Source of the DNA: Roseiconus lacunae
Lineage (GTDB): Bacteria > Planctomycetota > Planctomycetia > Pirellulales > Pirellulaceae
Direction of reading: 5' to 3'
NCBI RefSeq assembly: GCF_008312935.1
Contig: NZ_VSZO01000079.1
Coordinates: 310,001-374,000 of the forward strand
Length of the DNA: 64,000 bases
Shown here: positions 49,874-59,964 of the stretch, piece after piece
Numbering within the stretch: position 1 is the stretch's first letter
Layout: each line of letters opens with the position of its first letter
Made by a program: the position numbers and the translations under genes
The notes under the pieces: generated by a model
Databases searched by the model: none
What the model was told of the DNA's origin: nothing
Seen by the model: the letters and a program-made list of their open reading frames with translations, nothing else

Positions 49874-52039
49874 ATGTTGGACCTAGATCTCAAAGAACGT
49901 GTGCGTGCAGCCGTCGACATTGTCGACGTGATTGGCGCTTCGCTGACATTGTCGCCGAAAGGGCGGATGTTGGCTGCGCATTGCCCGTGGCACGATGACC
50001 GCTCGCCCTCGCTGACGGTCAATAAAGAACGCCAGACCTGGAAGTGCTGGGTTTGTGATATCGGTGGCGATGTTTTCAGCTACGTGATGAAACGCGAAGG
50101 CGTCGACTTCGTCACCGCACTTCGAATGCTCGCCGACGAAGCCGGGATCGAATATCAAGTCGGCCCCAAAGTCGAACCCGGATCCAAGGACGACAAGGCG
50201 ACGTTGCTGTCGGCCGTCAAACTGGTCTGCGAAGCGTACTTCGATCTGCTCGATTCCCCTAAGTCTGACGATGCCCGGATCGCTCGCGATTACTTGGCCG
50301 AACGGGGAATCGACGACCAGCAGCGCCGAACGTTTCAAATCGGTTTCTCGCCCGACTCCTGGGATTTTGCCACCGGGCTGCTCGAGAAAAACAAGTTTCG
50401 TCCCGAGATCGGACCCGCCGCCGGTGTCGCTTTGCAGCGGCGTGGCGGTGGAAGCTACGACCTGTTCCGTGGCCGATTGATGTTCCCGATCCATGACGCT
50501 CAGGGAAAGCCGATTTCGATGGGCGGTCGAGTCATCCCGCCGATCGCGGCGAGGCATGGGGACAAGGCGGGCGGCAAATACATCAATGGCCCCGAGACGA
50601 AGCTGTTCCGCAAGTCGCAACAGCTTTATGCCCTCGACAAATCTCGCGACGCGATCCGCAAAGCCGGCCAAGCTTTGGTCATGGAAGGTTACACCGATGT
50701 GATCGCGGCGCATCAAGCTGGCATCGAACCGGCAGTTGCCGTGCTCGGCACCGCGTTGGGTGAAGGTCACGTCAAACTACTCAAACGGTGGACCGACCGA
50801 GTCGTTTTGGTCCTTGATGGTGACGCGGCCGGACGGCGACGGGCCGACGAAGTATTGGAGTTGTTCGTCAAAGCCGATGCCGACTTGCGAGTGCTCACGC
50901 TGCCCGAAGGCATGGACCCGGCCGACTACCTCGCCAAGTACGGTGCCGCGGCGATGGAGTCGCTGATCGGTGAAGCTCCCGACGCACTTGAGCACAAGCT
51001 GGCTTCGCTGACCGATGGGATCGATGTCACCAACGACACGCATCAGGTGATGTCGGCGATCGGCACGATGACTTCAATCCTTGCTAGGGCTCCAAAACTC
51101 GATCCGCTCAAGCAAGACCAGATCATGCTGCGGCTGTCGCGAACCTTTGGCATCGGTAAAGAACGTCTCGAAGACAGTTTGGAGCAAAAGCGGCAAGAAG
51201 AAAAACAACGCAGCCAAAACGCCGAGCGCTTCCGCCGGCAAAAAGAACAAGCCGATCGCAAGCAAGCGGCACAGAATCGCGCCAAGCAGAACAGTGCCAA
51301 GCCACAGCCTTCGCGTCAGCGACCTCCCAACCAGCATCCAAACCCGCCGCGTTCAGCCGGACCGGTCGACCCAAATCAGTTGTTGAACGAAGCGGCCGAG
51401 TTTGATGTCGACGCGTTCGATCCCGGGGGCTTTGACTCTGCTCCACCAATCGATGCTTACATCGCAGACGCGCCCGACACCGACAGCTATTTTCACGGCG
51501 ATGGTTATGGCAGCGAGGACGACGAACCTTCCTTCGGCGCGCCTGTCTCTCATGCGGCCGAACCGCAAGGTTCTTCGTCACCTAGACAAGCCGACGTTCC
51601 ATTGAGTTCGATCGATCGTGAATTGTTTGAAACGATGATTGAGTCACCCGACTTGGCCGGCCGCGCCGTCGAAACAGTTGATCCAGAATGGCTTGATACC
51701 TATGCCGCGAAGATGTTGTTGGCGGCATATCAAGAGTTGGATTTAGAGGGGCGCGACCTGAGTGTCGAGACCCTTTTGCTATTACTCGAAAACGACTTTT
51801 TAAAAAATGAAGTCGTCACGATGCAGTTTCGACTAGCACGCCGTGAAGGGCGCAGTACGCTATCGCCCGAACAACGATTCCAAAGTGTTCTCAAGCAGTA
51901 CCATGATCGCGAGGAGAAAGCTGACAAGCTAAGGAAGATTGCTCAGCTAGAATCGTCGAGCTTGGATGAAGAACAAGAATTGGAAGTATTGAAACAACTT
52001 TTCGACAGCATGAAAACGAGTCAGCAACTCGATCGCTAG
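49874..52039 (+). CDS. dnaG: DNA primase
   Basis: A 721-residue primase that makes RNA primers at the replication fork. The N-terminal CHC2-type zinc ribbon is present (CPWH and CWVCD). The catalytic core has LVMEGYTDVIAAHQ and the Toprim motif VLVLDGDAAGRRRAD. The C-terminal helicase-binding region (~570-721) is separated by a long Gln/Lys/Pro- and Asp-rich linker (~430-565), which makes the protein longer than E. coli DnaG. It is followed 138 bp later by rpoD, a macromolecular synthesis operon arrangement without rpsU. Confidence 0.96.
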   Translation: MLDLDLKERVRAAVDIVDVIGASLTLSPKGRMLAAHCPWHDDRSPSLTVNKERQTWKCWVCDIGGDVFSYVMKREGVDFVTALRMLADEAGIEYQVGPKVEPGSKDDKATLLSAVKLVCEAYFDLLDSPKSDDARIARDYLAERGIDDQQRRTFQIGFSPDSWDFATGLLEKNKFRPEIGPAAGVALQRRGGGSYDLFRGRLMFPIHDAQGKPISMGGRVIPPIAARHGDKAGGKYINGPETKLFRKSQQLYALDKSRDAIRKAGQALVMEGYTDVIAAHQAGIEPAVAVLGTALGEGHVKLLKRWTDRVVLVLDGDAAGRRRADEVLELFVKADADLRVLTLPEGMDPADYLAKYGAAAMESLIGEAPDALEHKLASLTDGIDVTNDTHQVMSAIGTMTSILARAPKLDPLKQDQIMLRLSRTFGIGKERLEDSLEQKRQEEKQRSQNAERFRRQKEQADRKQAAQNRAKQNSAKPQPSRQRPPNQHPNPPRSAGPVDPNQLLNEAAEFDVDAFDPGGFDSAPPIDAYIADAPDTDSYFHGDGYGSEDDEPSFGAPVSHAAEPQGSSSPRQADVPLSSIDRELFETMIESPDLAGRAVETVDPEWLDTYAAKMLLAAYQELDLEGRDLSVETLLLLLENDFLKNEVVTMQFRLARREGRSTLSPEQRFQSVLKQYHDREEKADKLRKIAQLESSSLDEEQELEVLKQLFDSMKTSQQLDR

Positions 52040-52177
52040 GAGGAGCGAAATCCCTTTCCGCACAATCTGTTCCCAGATTTAAATCACTGCCGCAGCGTCC
52101 CGAAGCAGCAAAGCGGCAGCAGGACCCAGCACCCGCAAACGCCCATGAGGGGCAACTCAAACACGAGGTTTTGAATC

Positions 52178-53866
52178 ATGCTTTTGATGGATCAAGAATT
52201 GGCTGAATTGGTCGAACGTTTCCACGAGCAAGGTTGCTTGACGTACGACGAAGTGAACGCCTACCTGCCCGACGAAGATGGCAGCCCCAAGAAGCTTAAC
52301 CGCCTGATCGAAGCGATCGAACGCTTCGGTATCAAACTGGTCGACGGCGATACGGTTGCCGCACGTCCCGCCCGCAAGCCTGAGCCTAACCTTCGTGACC
52401 AACGCCGCCCGGTCGAGCGTGACGTTGATGACAACGACGCAGTTGAAGAAGACATCACCGCCGGTCTGACCAGCGCCGACCTGCCAAAGGCATCCGACGA
52501 TCCCATTCGGATGTACCTTAGCCAGATGGCAGAGATTCCGTTGTTGTCCCGTGACGAAGAAATCTCGCTGGCAAAGAAGATCGAAGTCACCCGTCGGCAA
52601 TTCCGTCGCTGCTTGCTGGAATCCGATTATGCATTGCGGCACACGGTCGAAACACTTCACCGCGTTCACAGTGGTGAGTTGCCGTTCGATCGCACCATCA
52701 AGGTGTCGCTTACCGAGCACCTGACCAAGGATCAGATTTCGGCGCGGATGCCGCATAACCTGCGAACGCTTGATCAATTGATCGCACAAAATCGTGAAGA
52801 CTTCGAAGCGATGGTTCGCAAAAGCACACCGCCACGTCTGAAAGCCGAAGTCCGCCGCCGATTCATCGCACGCCGCAAAAAGGCACTCGAATTGGTCGAG
52901 GAGCTTAGCCTGCGAAGCCGCCGCGTGACCCCAATGTTGGCTCGCTTGGAAGAATTCTCGCAGCGAATGAACTATATTCGCCGGCGATTGGCCGAACTTG
53001 GCACCGATGCGGTCAGCCGGGACGAAGCCGCCGATTTGCGACAAGAACTTCGCGAGTTGATGATGCTGACTCAGGAGACGCCCGAAAGCTTGCACAAGCG
53101 GGTCAGTAGAGCACGTGAATACTTCGAACGGTTTGAAGCAACCAAACGACAGCTCAGCAGCGGAAACCTCCGCTTGGTCGTTTCAATTGCCAAGAAGTAT
53201 CGTAACCGTGGCCTTTCGTTTTTGGATCTGATTCAAGAAGGCAACACGGGGCTGATGCGGGCGGTCGACAAGTATGAATACCGACGCGGGTTTAAGTTCA
53301 GTACCTATGCGACTTGGTGGATTCGCCAAGCAATCACCCGTGCGATCGCCGATCAGGCTCGCACGATTCGGATTCCCGTGCACATGATTGACGTGCTCAG
53401 CAAACTACGCCAAGCACAGAAGAAGTTGGTTCAACAATTGCGACGCGAACCGACCTACGAAGAAATTTCGATCGCGACCGAAGTTCCACTCGAAGAAGTC
53501 CAGCGAGTGATGGACATCGGCCGCCACCCCGCGAGCCTGGACCGCCCGGTCGGCGAGGGCGAAGACAGTAGCTTCGGCGAGTTCATCGAAGACAACGATA
53601 GCCTGAACCCAGTTCACATGGCAGCATCGGGAATGTTGAAAAGCAAGATCGAAGAACTGCTAAAGACCTTGACCTACCGCGAGCGTGAAATCATCCGTTT
53701 GCGCTACGGTTTGGTCGATGGCTACAGCTACACGCTCGAAGAATGTGGGCGGATCTTCAAGGTCACCCGTGAACGCGTGCGACAGATCGAAGCCAAAGCG
53801 GTCGCCAAGCTGCAAAGCCCAAGCCGCGCCGATCGACTCGCGTCGTTCATCAAAGTCGCCGCGTAG
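52178..53866 (+). CDS. rpoD: Primary sigma factor (sigma-70)
   Basis: A 562-residue housekeeping sigma factor. Region 1.1 is at the N-terminus and region 1.2 is [22 protein letters not shown] spacer follows, then region 2 ([26 protein letters not shown] and [20 protein letters not shown]), region 3 ([18 protein letters not shown]) and region 4 ([24 protein letters not shown]). ATG 52178 has gagg upstream. The region 1.2-2 spacer is shorter than in E. coli. The gene is followed by two tandem terminator-like hairpins. Confidence 0.96.
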   Translation: MLLMDQELAELVERFHEQGCLTYDEVNAYLPDEDGSPKKLNRLIEAIERFGIKLVDGDTVAARPARKPEPNLRDQRRPVERDVDDNDAVEEDITAGLTSADLPKASDDPIRMYLSQMAEIPLLSRDEEISLAKKIEVTRRQFRRCLLESDYALRHTVETLHRVHSGELPFDRTIKVSLTEHLTKDQISARMPHNLRTLDQLIAQNREDFEAMVRKSTPPRLKAEVRRRFIARRKKALELVEELSLRSRRVTPMLARLEEFSQRMNYIRRRLAELGTDAVSRDEAADLRQELRELMMLTQETPESLHKRVSRAREYFERFEATKRQLSSGNLRLVVSIAKKYRNRGLSFLDLIQEGNTGLMRAVDKYEYRRGFKFSTYATWWIRQAITRAIADQARTIRIPVHMIDVLSKLRQAQKKLVQQLRREPTYEEISIATEVPLEEVQRVMDIGRHPASLDRPVGEGEDSSFGEFIEDNDSLNPVHMAASGMLKSKIEELLKTLTYREREIIRLRYGLVDGYSYTLEECGRIFKVTRERVRQIEAKAVAKLQSPSRADRLASFIKVAA

Positions 53867-53876
53867 CAAAAGCCGT

Positions 53877-53980
53877 CGGCTTGTTAATCTTGATCAGCCG
53901 CAATCGCGATAGCGTGCGGTTTTCTTGCTTGACGGCTCGTTAATTTTGATTAGCCGCAATCGCGATAGCGTGCGGTTCTC
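53877..53980 (+). repeat. Tandem 56-bp repeat, each with a terminator-like hairpin
   Basis: Two ~47-bp copies start at 53877 and 53933 (offset 56 bp) and differ at only a few positions. Each contains the hairpin ccgca/tgcgg with an inner cgc/gcg stem. The first is followed by ttttcttgctt and the second by ttctc. They begin 11 bp after the rpoD stop, so at least the first probably terminates the dnaG-rpoD transcript. The duplication looks recent. Confidence 0.7.
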
Positions 53981-54095
53981 CCGCGCACACCGGGACGAAT
54001 GCCCGTCGGATGATCAATCCGTCGCTGCGTGCGATTCAATCAACAAGCCGTTGACGAGTTGCGCGACGCATCGAAAAGCAAACATCGACGAAATG

Positions 54096-54920
54096 TTAAA
54101 CGTTTGCCGAATCGGTTTCGAGTGATTCGATCGCGGCGTCAATGCTGACGTTGATAGGTTTGCGGTTCTTGAAGTATCGAACTTCTTCGTAACCGGCGTC
54201 CTTCAATAGCCCCATGGCGGTGATGTATCCGTCACCGACACGTTCGGGAACGTGGGCATCGGCCCCGAGTGTCACCGGGATGCCACGCAGGTTCATTTCC
54301 CGTAGCATGTCGGGAAACGGGTTCATCTCAGAAATCCGTTTCAGCACACCACTCGTATTGAGTTCCATCGCAACACCGGTTGCCGCGATTCGATCAAGCG
54401 CCGGCCGGATGAACTCGAGGGCCACCGAGGTGTCCCAGGCTTCTTTGGTAAAGTTCTTGATTAAATCGGGGTGGGAGACGGAATCGAACATGCCGGTCTC
54501 GGCTGTCTTGGCCAGCAAGTTGAAGTAGGTTCGCTGAACTTCTGTCAGGTCATCTTCCCAATACTTTTTCCGCCACTCGGCGATCTGGGGGTGAACCGAA
54601 CCGAGTACAAAATGAAAGTCGGCGCTGCCGAGTTGTTTCTCAAGAAACGCTTCGTAGCCTTCGAAATAGTCGGCTTCTAATCCCAAGCAAACGTCAACAC
54701 GTCCCCGGAACTCATCGGTCGCTTTGGCAACTAGGTCAACGTACTCATCGAATTCATCCAGGCCCATCCGCACGTTCGATGAAAAACCATCCGGCATCGG
54801 GTTGTGGCAAGTGACGTGTAAACCGGAAAGGCCCCGAGATTCGGCGACGGCAGCGTACTCCACCGGGTCTCCGGTCGCGTGTTTGCAAAGCGGCGTGTGC
54901 GAATGCGATTCAAACAACAT
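54096..54920 (-). CDS. PHP-domain phosphatase, histidinol-phosphatase-like
   Basis: A 274-residue PHP-fold hydrolase. Metal ligands typical of the family are visible: the N-terminal His-x-His (ESHSHT, His6/His8), a Glu in GLEADYFEGYE, the His of GSVHPQI, SHPDLIK, and the C-terminal GADAHVPERVG. The overall match is to the HisK type of histidinol-phosphate phosphatase, the penultimate step of histidine synthesis. No other his gene is nearby, so the substrate could differ. It converges on rpoD and its terminators. Confidence 0.85.
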   Translation of the reverse strand: MLFESHSHTPLCKHATGDPVEYAAVAESRGLSGLHVTCHNPMPDGFSSNVRMGLDEFDEYVDLVAKATDEFRGRVDVCLGLEADYFEGYEAFLEKQLGSADFHFVLGSVHPQIAEWRKKYWEDDLTEVQRTYFNLLAKTAETGMFDSVSHPDLIKNFTKEAWDTSVALEFIRPALDRIAATGVAMELNTSGVLKRISEMNPFPDMLREMNLRGIPVTLGADAHVPERVGDGYITAMGLLKDAGYEEVRYFKNRKPINVSIDAAIESLETDSANV

Positions 54921-55004
54921 GGATTCTGCGTTCTCGAATGAAACTAGAAAATTGTGGACGTGCTGGATCAGCAGCTTTTATGGTCGGTTGGAATGGGAGA
55001 CGGC

Positions 55005-55241
55005 CTAGAGCGAATTATCCGATCCGTCGACCGGATCGCTGCACCATTTCTTAAGCGCCGCGACGACATCGTCACGACCTTTTTGGCTGGTCCAAAGTGA
55101 CTCATCGGCATCCAATCGGACTTCGTAGTCACCTTCGCATTGGCAGTCCTCGTCGCCGCAGTAATGCGGCAAGTCCGAGACCCACACGATGCGGTACAAC
55201 GGTACGTGTTTGTCGTCGATTAGGATCAGGGGGGAATCCAC
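55005..55241 (-). CDS. Small Cys-rich hypothetical protein
   Basis: A 78-residue protein of unknown function. A GTG start at 55241 follows ggag by eight bases. It contains HYCGDEDCQCEGDYEV, whose His and three Cys could bind a metal, in an acidic protein with no signal sequence. It ends 84 bp before the PHP phosphatase start and may be co-transcribed with it. Confidence 0.6.
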   Translation of the reverse strand: MDSPLILIDDKHVPLYRIVWVSDLPHYCGDEDCQCEGDYEVRLDADESLWTSQKGRDDVVAALKKWCSDPVDGSDNSL

Positions 55242-55488
55242 TTGTTAAGCTCCGATTGCTGTAAATTGAACTCGATGCCAACTCCATGCCGCTTGTCAAA
55301 TCAGCACGCTCGTGTGGCTTTTCGCTGTCGCAATGTTCCCACAAATCATCGAATCGGCAATCCGTAGCCCCCCACGATGAAGTAAAATGCCACGTCTCCC
55401 TCACACCTTCATTGTAAGACTCATGCCGAAGCATGCCGCTTTTATTGGCGTAAAACCCGTGGTTTCCCTCACCGCTTTTTTAGGTCGA

Positions 55489-56745
55489 ATGGTTTCCCCG
55501 AAAGAAGACAGTAGCGTGCCTTCGCCTTCCCAAGGCATTCGATTTATCCCGCTTGCGATCTTCATCCTGTTTGTCGTCGCCGCGATACCTTCGAGAGCAG
55601 AGACCCTTCCGGAGTCGATTGAGGTTCGCGGAGATTTGAGCGGTAGCCAAACACGATTCCAATCTGGATCCGGTACGGTCGCGTTCATGGGTGGTTCGAT
55701 TACCGAAATGAACGGCTATCGGCCGATGGTGGTGGAATCGCTGCGGCGGCGATTCCCCGAGACTGAATTTGAATTTATCAACGCGGGGATCTCGTCAACT
55801 TGTTCGCACACCGGTGCGTTTCGGTTGGAGCGAGATGTGCTATCGAAGCAGCCGGACTTGCTGTTGGTCGAATTCGCGGTCAACGACGATCAGGATGCGG
55901 CGCACTCGTATCAAGATGCACTTCGCGGTATGGAAGGGATCATACGGGCGGCAAGGTTGAGGCGACCGCAAATGGATATCCTGATGGTACATTTCGTCAA
56001 CGAATCGATGCTCGAGACGACTCGCCAGCGAAAAACTCCCGTCAGCATCGCAGCGCACTCCGCCGTAGCCGACCACTACGGCGTCTCGACGTGCAACGTG
56101 GCGGTCGAACTGGCCAAACAAATCGAATCCGGGGACATGACCTGGGAAGTTTATGGTGGTGTTCATCCAAAGCAACCTGGCAACCGAGTGGCCGCCGATC
56201 TCGTGGATCGAGTCTTTGATGAATTGAAGTTTGACTCCGATCCGCCCGATCGATCAAAACACGTGCTTGCCGACCGATCCGGCGCGGGGCGACGGGAAGT
56301 TCCTGCGGCGCTGGACCCTCATAGCTTCTTTGCCGGACGGTTCCTTGCCCACGATTCGGTTGAATTGGCCGCAGGCTGGGATTGGACGCGTCCGGATTGG
56401 TCCGCAATACCCGGTAGTTTTCGTTCTCGCTATGCCGATCGCGACCTGCTGGTATCCGGTCAACCTGGCGCGGTCTGCGAGTTCCAGTTCGAAGGCCAAG
56501 CGTTTGGAGTATTTGTGTTAGCTGGCCCGGATGCCGGCATCGTGGAATATTCCGTTGACGGTGGCCCGTGGAAAACACGCGATCTGTATCACCGTTATAG
56601 CCGCGGGCTGCATTATCCGAGAACGATCGTTTTGGAGTCCGGTCTGCCAAATGAAACGCACCAAGTCCGGCTCCGTGTATCAAAGCAGAAGAACGATGCG
56701 AGTACCGGGCACGCGATTCGTATTTTGGAAGTGACCGCGTCTTAA
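55489..56745 (+). CDS. Exported SGNH/GDSL hydrolase
   Basis: About 418 residues. A signal anchor (FIPLAIFILFVVAAIPSRA) precedes an SGNH domain: the nucleophile Ser block (FMGGSITEM), NAGISS, VEFAVNDDQD as the Asn block, and GVHPKQPGN with the catalytic His, where the usual Asp before it is Gly. A C-terminal beta-sandwich (~300-418, FEGQAFGVFVLAGPDAGIVEYSVDG) may bind carbohydrate. The likely role is an acyl esterase or carbohydrate esterase outside the cytoplasm. The frame is open from 55387; ATG 55489 gives the more normal signal length but has only a weak ribosome site. Confidence 0.82.
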   Translation: MVSPKEDSSVPSPSQGIRFIPLAIFILFVVAAIPSRAETLPESIEVRGDLSGSQTRFQSGSGTVAFMGGSITEMNGYRPMVVESLRRRFPETEFEFINAGISSTCSHTGAFRLERDVLSKQPDLLLVEFAVNDDQDAAHSYQDALRGMEGIIRAARLRRPQMDILMVHFVNESMLETTRQRKTPVSIAAHSAVADHYGVSTCNVAVELAKQIESGDMTWEVYGGVHPKQPGNRVAADLVDRVFDELKFDSDPPDRSKHVLADRSGAGRREVPAALDPHSFFAGRFLAHDSVELAAGWDWTRPDWSAIPGSFRSRYADRDLLVSGQPGAVCEFQFEGQAFGVFVLAGPDAGIVEYSVDGGPWKTRDLYHRYSRGLHYPRTIVLESGLPNETHQVRLRVSKQKNDASTGHAIRILEVTAS

Positions 56746-56780
56746 CCGATCGTGTGGGCCTCACACGTTTGCAGATCGGT
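56745..56780. terminator. Possible bidirectional terminator
   Basis: Arms accgat (56745-56750) with atcggt (56775-56780) and cgtgtg (56751-56756) with cacacg (56762-56767) form a bulged two-part hairpin. It occupies the 42-bp gap between the converging SGNH and exbD genes. There is no strong T tract, so confidence is modest. Confidence 0.35.
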
Positions 56781-56787
56781 CAGCAAT

Positions 56788-57234
56788 TTAGCGTGCTGCG
56801 GTGGCATACAGCACTCGATCGGCGCCGGCAGACCGGGCCACGTCATAGGCTTTGACCGCTTGCTCCATTTGGACGGCGCCTTCCGGGTCAATGATGACTG
56901 GAGGTTGGACGCCAAGCTCAATGATTTGCGTCAAGCGTTCTCGTAGCTCTTCGAATGAACCGACTGGGTCACCGGCCAATTCGATTTTCACCAATCCGTC
57001 ACGGTGGAGCAGGCGGATGATGATTTCATCGAAGGGTTCGACCGGAGGCGGCGCGTCGGTATTTGCCGCACTGCCGCCCTCGGGTTTTTCCGCGATCGCA
57101 CCCGGCAAATCGAACTCGGGTGTTTCGAAGCTGCTGGTCCAAACGAAGAAGATCAACAGCAAGAATACGACGTCGATCATCGGCGTCATCTTGACTTCCA
57201 ATTCACCGGTCGCACGAGAGGCGGGCAATCGCAT
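56788..57234 (-). CDS. ExbD/TolR family protein (second copy)
   Basis: A 148-residue single-pass protein of the ExbD/TolR family, which with an ExbB/TolQ partner uses the proton gradient to drive outer-membrane or cell-envelope work. The N-terminal helix carries the essential Asp (MTPMIDVVFLLLIFFVWTSS). The periplasmic domain is acidic and Pro-rich, then shows an alpha/beta TolR-like end. It starts eight bases after the first exbD. Confidence 0.9.
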   Translation of the reverse strand: MRLPASRATGELEVKMTPMIDVVFLLLIFFVWTSSFETPEFDLPGAIAEKPEGGSAANTDAPPPVEPFDEIIIRLLHRDGLVKIELAGDPVGSFEELRERLTQIIELGVQPPVIIDPEGAVQMEQAVKAYDVARSAGADRVLYATAAR

Positions 57235-57242
57235 CGCCGAAG

Positions 57243-57659
57243 CTACCTCGGGTCTTTCACGGCTAGTTTGATGTCCAAGACTCCGGCAATGGCGGCGGCG
57301 TGCAGCACGGGTTCGACGACCTGATACGGCACGACGGCATCGGTACGAACACGCAACGACGCAGCACTGCCGTCACGATTGCGAATCTCGAGAAGCAGAG
57401 GCCGCAGGGCTTCGATCGCGATGGGCGTTCCACCGATCAGGATCTGTTGATCTTGATTGATGGTCACGGTCATCGAAACCGGTTCGAGATCGAGAGGTGC
57501 GTGACTTTCGGCCACCGGTAATTCAACTGGCAGCCGAGATTCTTGTCGCGCTAAATGGCTTGAAACCAGAAAGAAGATAATCAGCAGGAACACGACGTCG
57601 ATCATCGGCGTCATGTTCGCCCCGGTAAACGGTCGATGCTGCTGATTGGGAACTTTCAA
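57243..57659 (-). CDS. ExbD/TolR family protein (first copy)
   Basis: A 138-residue protein with the same plan as the following gene: Asp-containing membrane helix (MTPMIDVVFLLIIFFLVSS) and a short periplasmic domain ending in VLDIKLAVKDPR. The TTG start is only three bases after the transketolase stop, so the ribosome binding site lies inside the end of tkt. No ExbB/TolQ gene is present in the window. Confidence 0.9.
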   Translation of the reverse strand: MKVPNQQHRPFTGANMTPMIDVVFLLIIFFLVSSHLARQESRLPVELPVAESHAPLDLEPVSMTVTINQDQQILIGGTPIAIEALRPLLLEIRNRDGSAASLRVRTDAVVPYQVVEPVLHAAAIAGVLDIKLAVKDPR

Positions 57660-57662
57660 GGA

Positions 57663-59708
57663 TCAGCCGCCGGCCGCTTTGACAACTGCTTCGGCGGTGA
57701 TGCCGAAGTGCTCATAAACCAACGCGTAGGGGCCACTGGCACCGTAGCCGTCCATGCCGATGAACTTGCCTTCGAATCCCAGCCAGCGATCCCAGCTCAT
57801 TCGTAGGCCCGCTTCTACGGCGACACGCTTCGTGACCTCGGGTGGCAAAACTTGGTTTTGATACTCGCTGCTTTGTGCGGCGAACAGGTCCAAGCAAGGC
57901 ATGCTGACGATGCGGACTTTCTTGCCGGCTTCGGTCAGTTTCTCAGCCGCAGTGACGCAAAGGTTCAGCTCGCTGCCGCTGCCCATCAAGATCACATCGG
58001 GAGTGCCTTCGCAGTCCGATAGGATGTAGCCGCCTTTGGCACAGCCTTCGGCCGATGCGTACTTGGTTCGGCACAAGGTCGGCATGTTTTGACGGGAAAG
58101 AACCATCGCGGCGGGGTGGTCACTGATGAGCATTGCCGTCCGGTAGCATTCGGCGACTTCGTTAGCGTCGCCGGGACGGAATACGTTCAGTCCGGGGATG
58201 GCGCGGCAAGCCGTCAGGTGTTCGATCGGTTGGTGCGTCGGTCCGTCTTCGCCGACGCCGATCGAGTCGTGCGTCAGGATGTACAGCGTGGGCTGGTGCA
58301 TGATCGAAGACAATCGCATGCCACCACGCATGTAGTCGGTGAAGACAAAGAACGTCGCCGCGTAGCCGCGTAGGCCTGACAAGCAGAGCCCATTGACGGC
58401 ACCGGCCATCGCGTGTTCGCGGATTCCGAAGTGCAGGTTGCGACCGCCGTAGCTGCCCGGCAAGAATTCGCCGGCGCCTTCGAACTTCAGATCGCTCTTG
58501 TTACTCGGGGCCAAGTCGGCAGAACCACCGATCATGAAAGGAACGTTCTTCGCGATTGCGTTGAGAACCTTGCCGCTGCTGTTTCGTGTCGCATCGCCCT
58601 TTTCGGAGGCTTCGAAGACGGGAATGTCTGCGTCCCAGCCGGCGGGAAGTTTGCCGGAGAAGACGGCTTCCAGTTCGGCCGCTTGCTTCGGGTTGGCGGC
58701 TTTGTAAGACGACCAGACCGAGTCCCATTGCGAGTAATCGCTCTCACCGCGTTTGCCCAAGTTGTTATCAAAGTGCTCGACAACTCCCTCGGGGATATGG
58801 AACTTCTCTTCCGGTGGGAAGCCGTATGCCTTCTTGGTCAATTCGACTTCGTCCCAACCCAGTGGAGCACCGTGCGCTCCATGTGTATTGGCCTTGTTAG
58901 GCGAGCCCCAAGCGATCACCGTTTTACAGATGATGATGGTTGGCTTGTCCTTGCAGGCCTTGAACTGTTCAATCGCGTCGGCAAGGTTCGAGAGGGTGTT
59001 GACGTCAGAAACGTGAATGACGTTCCAGCCCAAGCCTTCGAAGCGTTTGCCAACGTCTTCGGAGAACGAGATATCCGTGTCGCCTTCGATGGTGATTTTG
59101 TTGTCGTCGTAGATCCAGCAAAGGTTGTCTAGCTTGAGGTGCCCGCCCAGCGACGCCGCTTCGCACGCGACGCCTTCCATCAGGTCGCCATCGCTGCACA
59201 ACGCGTACACGTTGTAATCAAACAATTTGTGGTCGTCGGTATTGTAGGTTTCAGCCAGCCACTTTTGAGCCATCGCCATCCCGACGCTGTTGCTGACGCC
59301 AGCACCCAGAGGGCCGGTGGTCGTTTCGATACCTGCGGCTTCGGCGTACTCGGGGTGACCCGCGCAAACGCTTCCGATTTGACGGAAGTTCTTGATGTCG
59401 TCCAGCTTAATTGACAATTCGTCCAGGACGTTGCCATCCTTGTCGGTGGCTTTCACACCTGCCAAATGCAAGACGCTGTACAACAGCATCGAAGCGTGTC
59501 CGCATGACAAAACAAAGCGATCGCGATTAGGCCAGTTTGGATGGCTCGGATCGTATTGCATCGTGTGGTTGAACAGTTGATACGCGATCGGCGCCAGCGC
59601 CATGGGCGTGCCAGGGTGACCGCTGTTAGCAGTCTGAACCGCGTCCATACTGAGCGTACGGATGGTGTCGACGGCAAGGGTATCGATATCGGTCGATGCA
59701 ACACTCAT
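57663..59708 (-). CDS. tkt: Transketolase
   Basis: A 681-residue thiamine-diphosphate enzyme moving two-carbon units between sugar phosphates in the pentose phosphate pathway. Landmarks are TANSGHPGTPMALAP, LSCGHASMLLYS, the ThDP-binding GDGDLMEG-like CSDGDLMEGVACEA, and THDSIGVGEDGPTHQPIE with the catalytic His. The frame opens at 59876, but ATG 59708 gives the standard length and N-terminus. It is the first gene of an unusual tight cluster with two exbD genes. Confidence 0.96.
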   Translation of the reverse strand: MSVASTDIDTLAVDTIRTLSMDAVQTANSGHPGTPMALAPIAYQLFNHTMQYDPSHPNWPNRDRFVLSCGHASMLLYSVLHLAGVKATDKDGNVLDELSIKLDDIKNFRQIGSVCAGHPEYAEAAGIETTTGPLGAGVSNSVGMAMAQKWLAETYNTDDHKLFDYNVYALCSDGDLMEGVACEAASLGGHLKLDNLCWIYDDNKITIEGDTDISFSEDVGKRFEGLGWNVIHVSDVNTLSNLADAIEQFKACKDKPTIIICKTVIAWGSPNKANTHGAHGAPLGWDEVELTKKAYGFPPEEKFHIPEGVVEHFDNNLGKRGESDYSQWDSVWSSYKAANPKQAAELEAVFSGKLPAGWDADIPVFEASEKGDATRNSSGKVLNAIAKNVPFMIGGSADLAPSNKSDLKFEGAGEFLPGSYGGRNLHFGIREHAMAGAVNGLCLSGLRGYAATFFVFTDYMRGGMRLSSIMHQPTLYILTHDSIGVGEDGPTHQPIEHLTACRAIPGLNVFRPGDANEVAECYRTAMLISDHPAAMVLSRQNMPTLCRTKYASAEGCAKGGYILSDCEGTPDVILMGSGSELNLCVTAAEKLTEAGKKVRIVSMPCLDLFAAQSSEYQNQVLPPEVTKRVAVEAGLRMSWDRWLGFEGKFIGMDGYGASGPYALVYEHFGITAEAVVKAAGG

Positions 59709-59964
59709 TGGCGTATATTTATTGATGCTAAGAGGGGGACGAAATTGACTCGCTAATTTCCCAAAAGGGTAGCGTTCTTGCCCCATTTTCGGAAGGGACG
59801 TAACCCTGAACCTACGCGAATGCAACCCGAATATCGGCCCAATGCGGTCGGAAACGCCGTCAACAATCGGGCTCAATGCGTCCCAGTGACCGTGCGGAAT
59901 CGATTCGAGCAGAATTTGCGAAAACCCGCCAGAACGCCCAGTTTTCCATCACATGGGCTCGCGA

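Noticed and set aside
49883-50770. 295-codon minus-strand frame inside dnaG
   Set aside because: Antisense to the primase zinc-ribbon and catalytic regions.
52157-53095. 312-codon minus-strand frame inside rpoD
   Set aside because: Antisense to conserved sigma-70 regions; no independent evidence.
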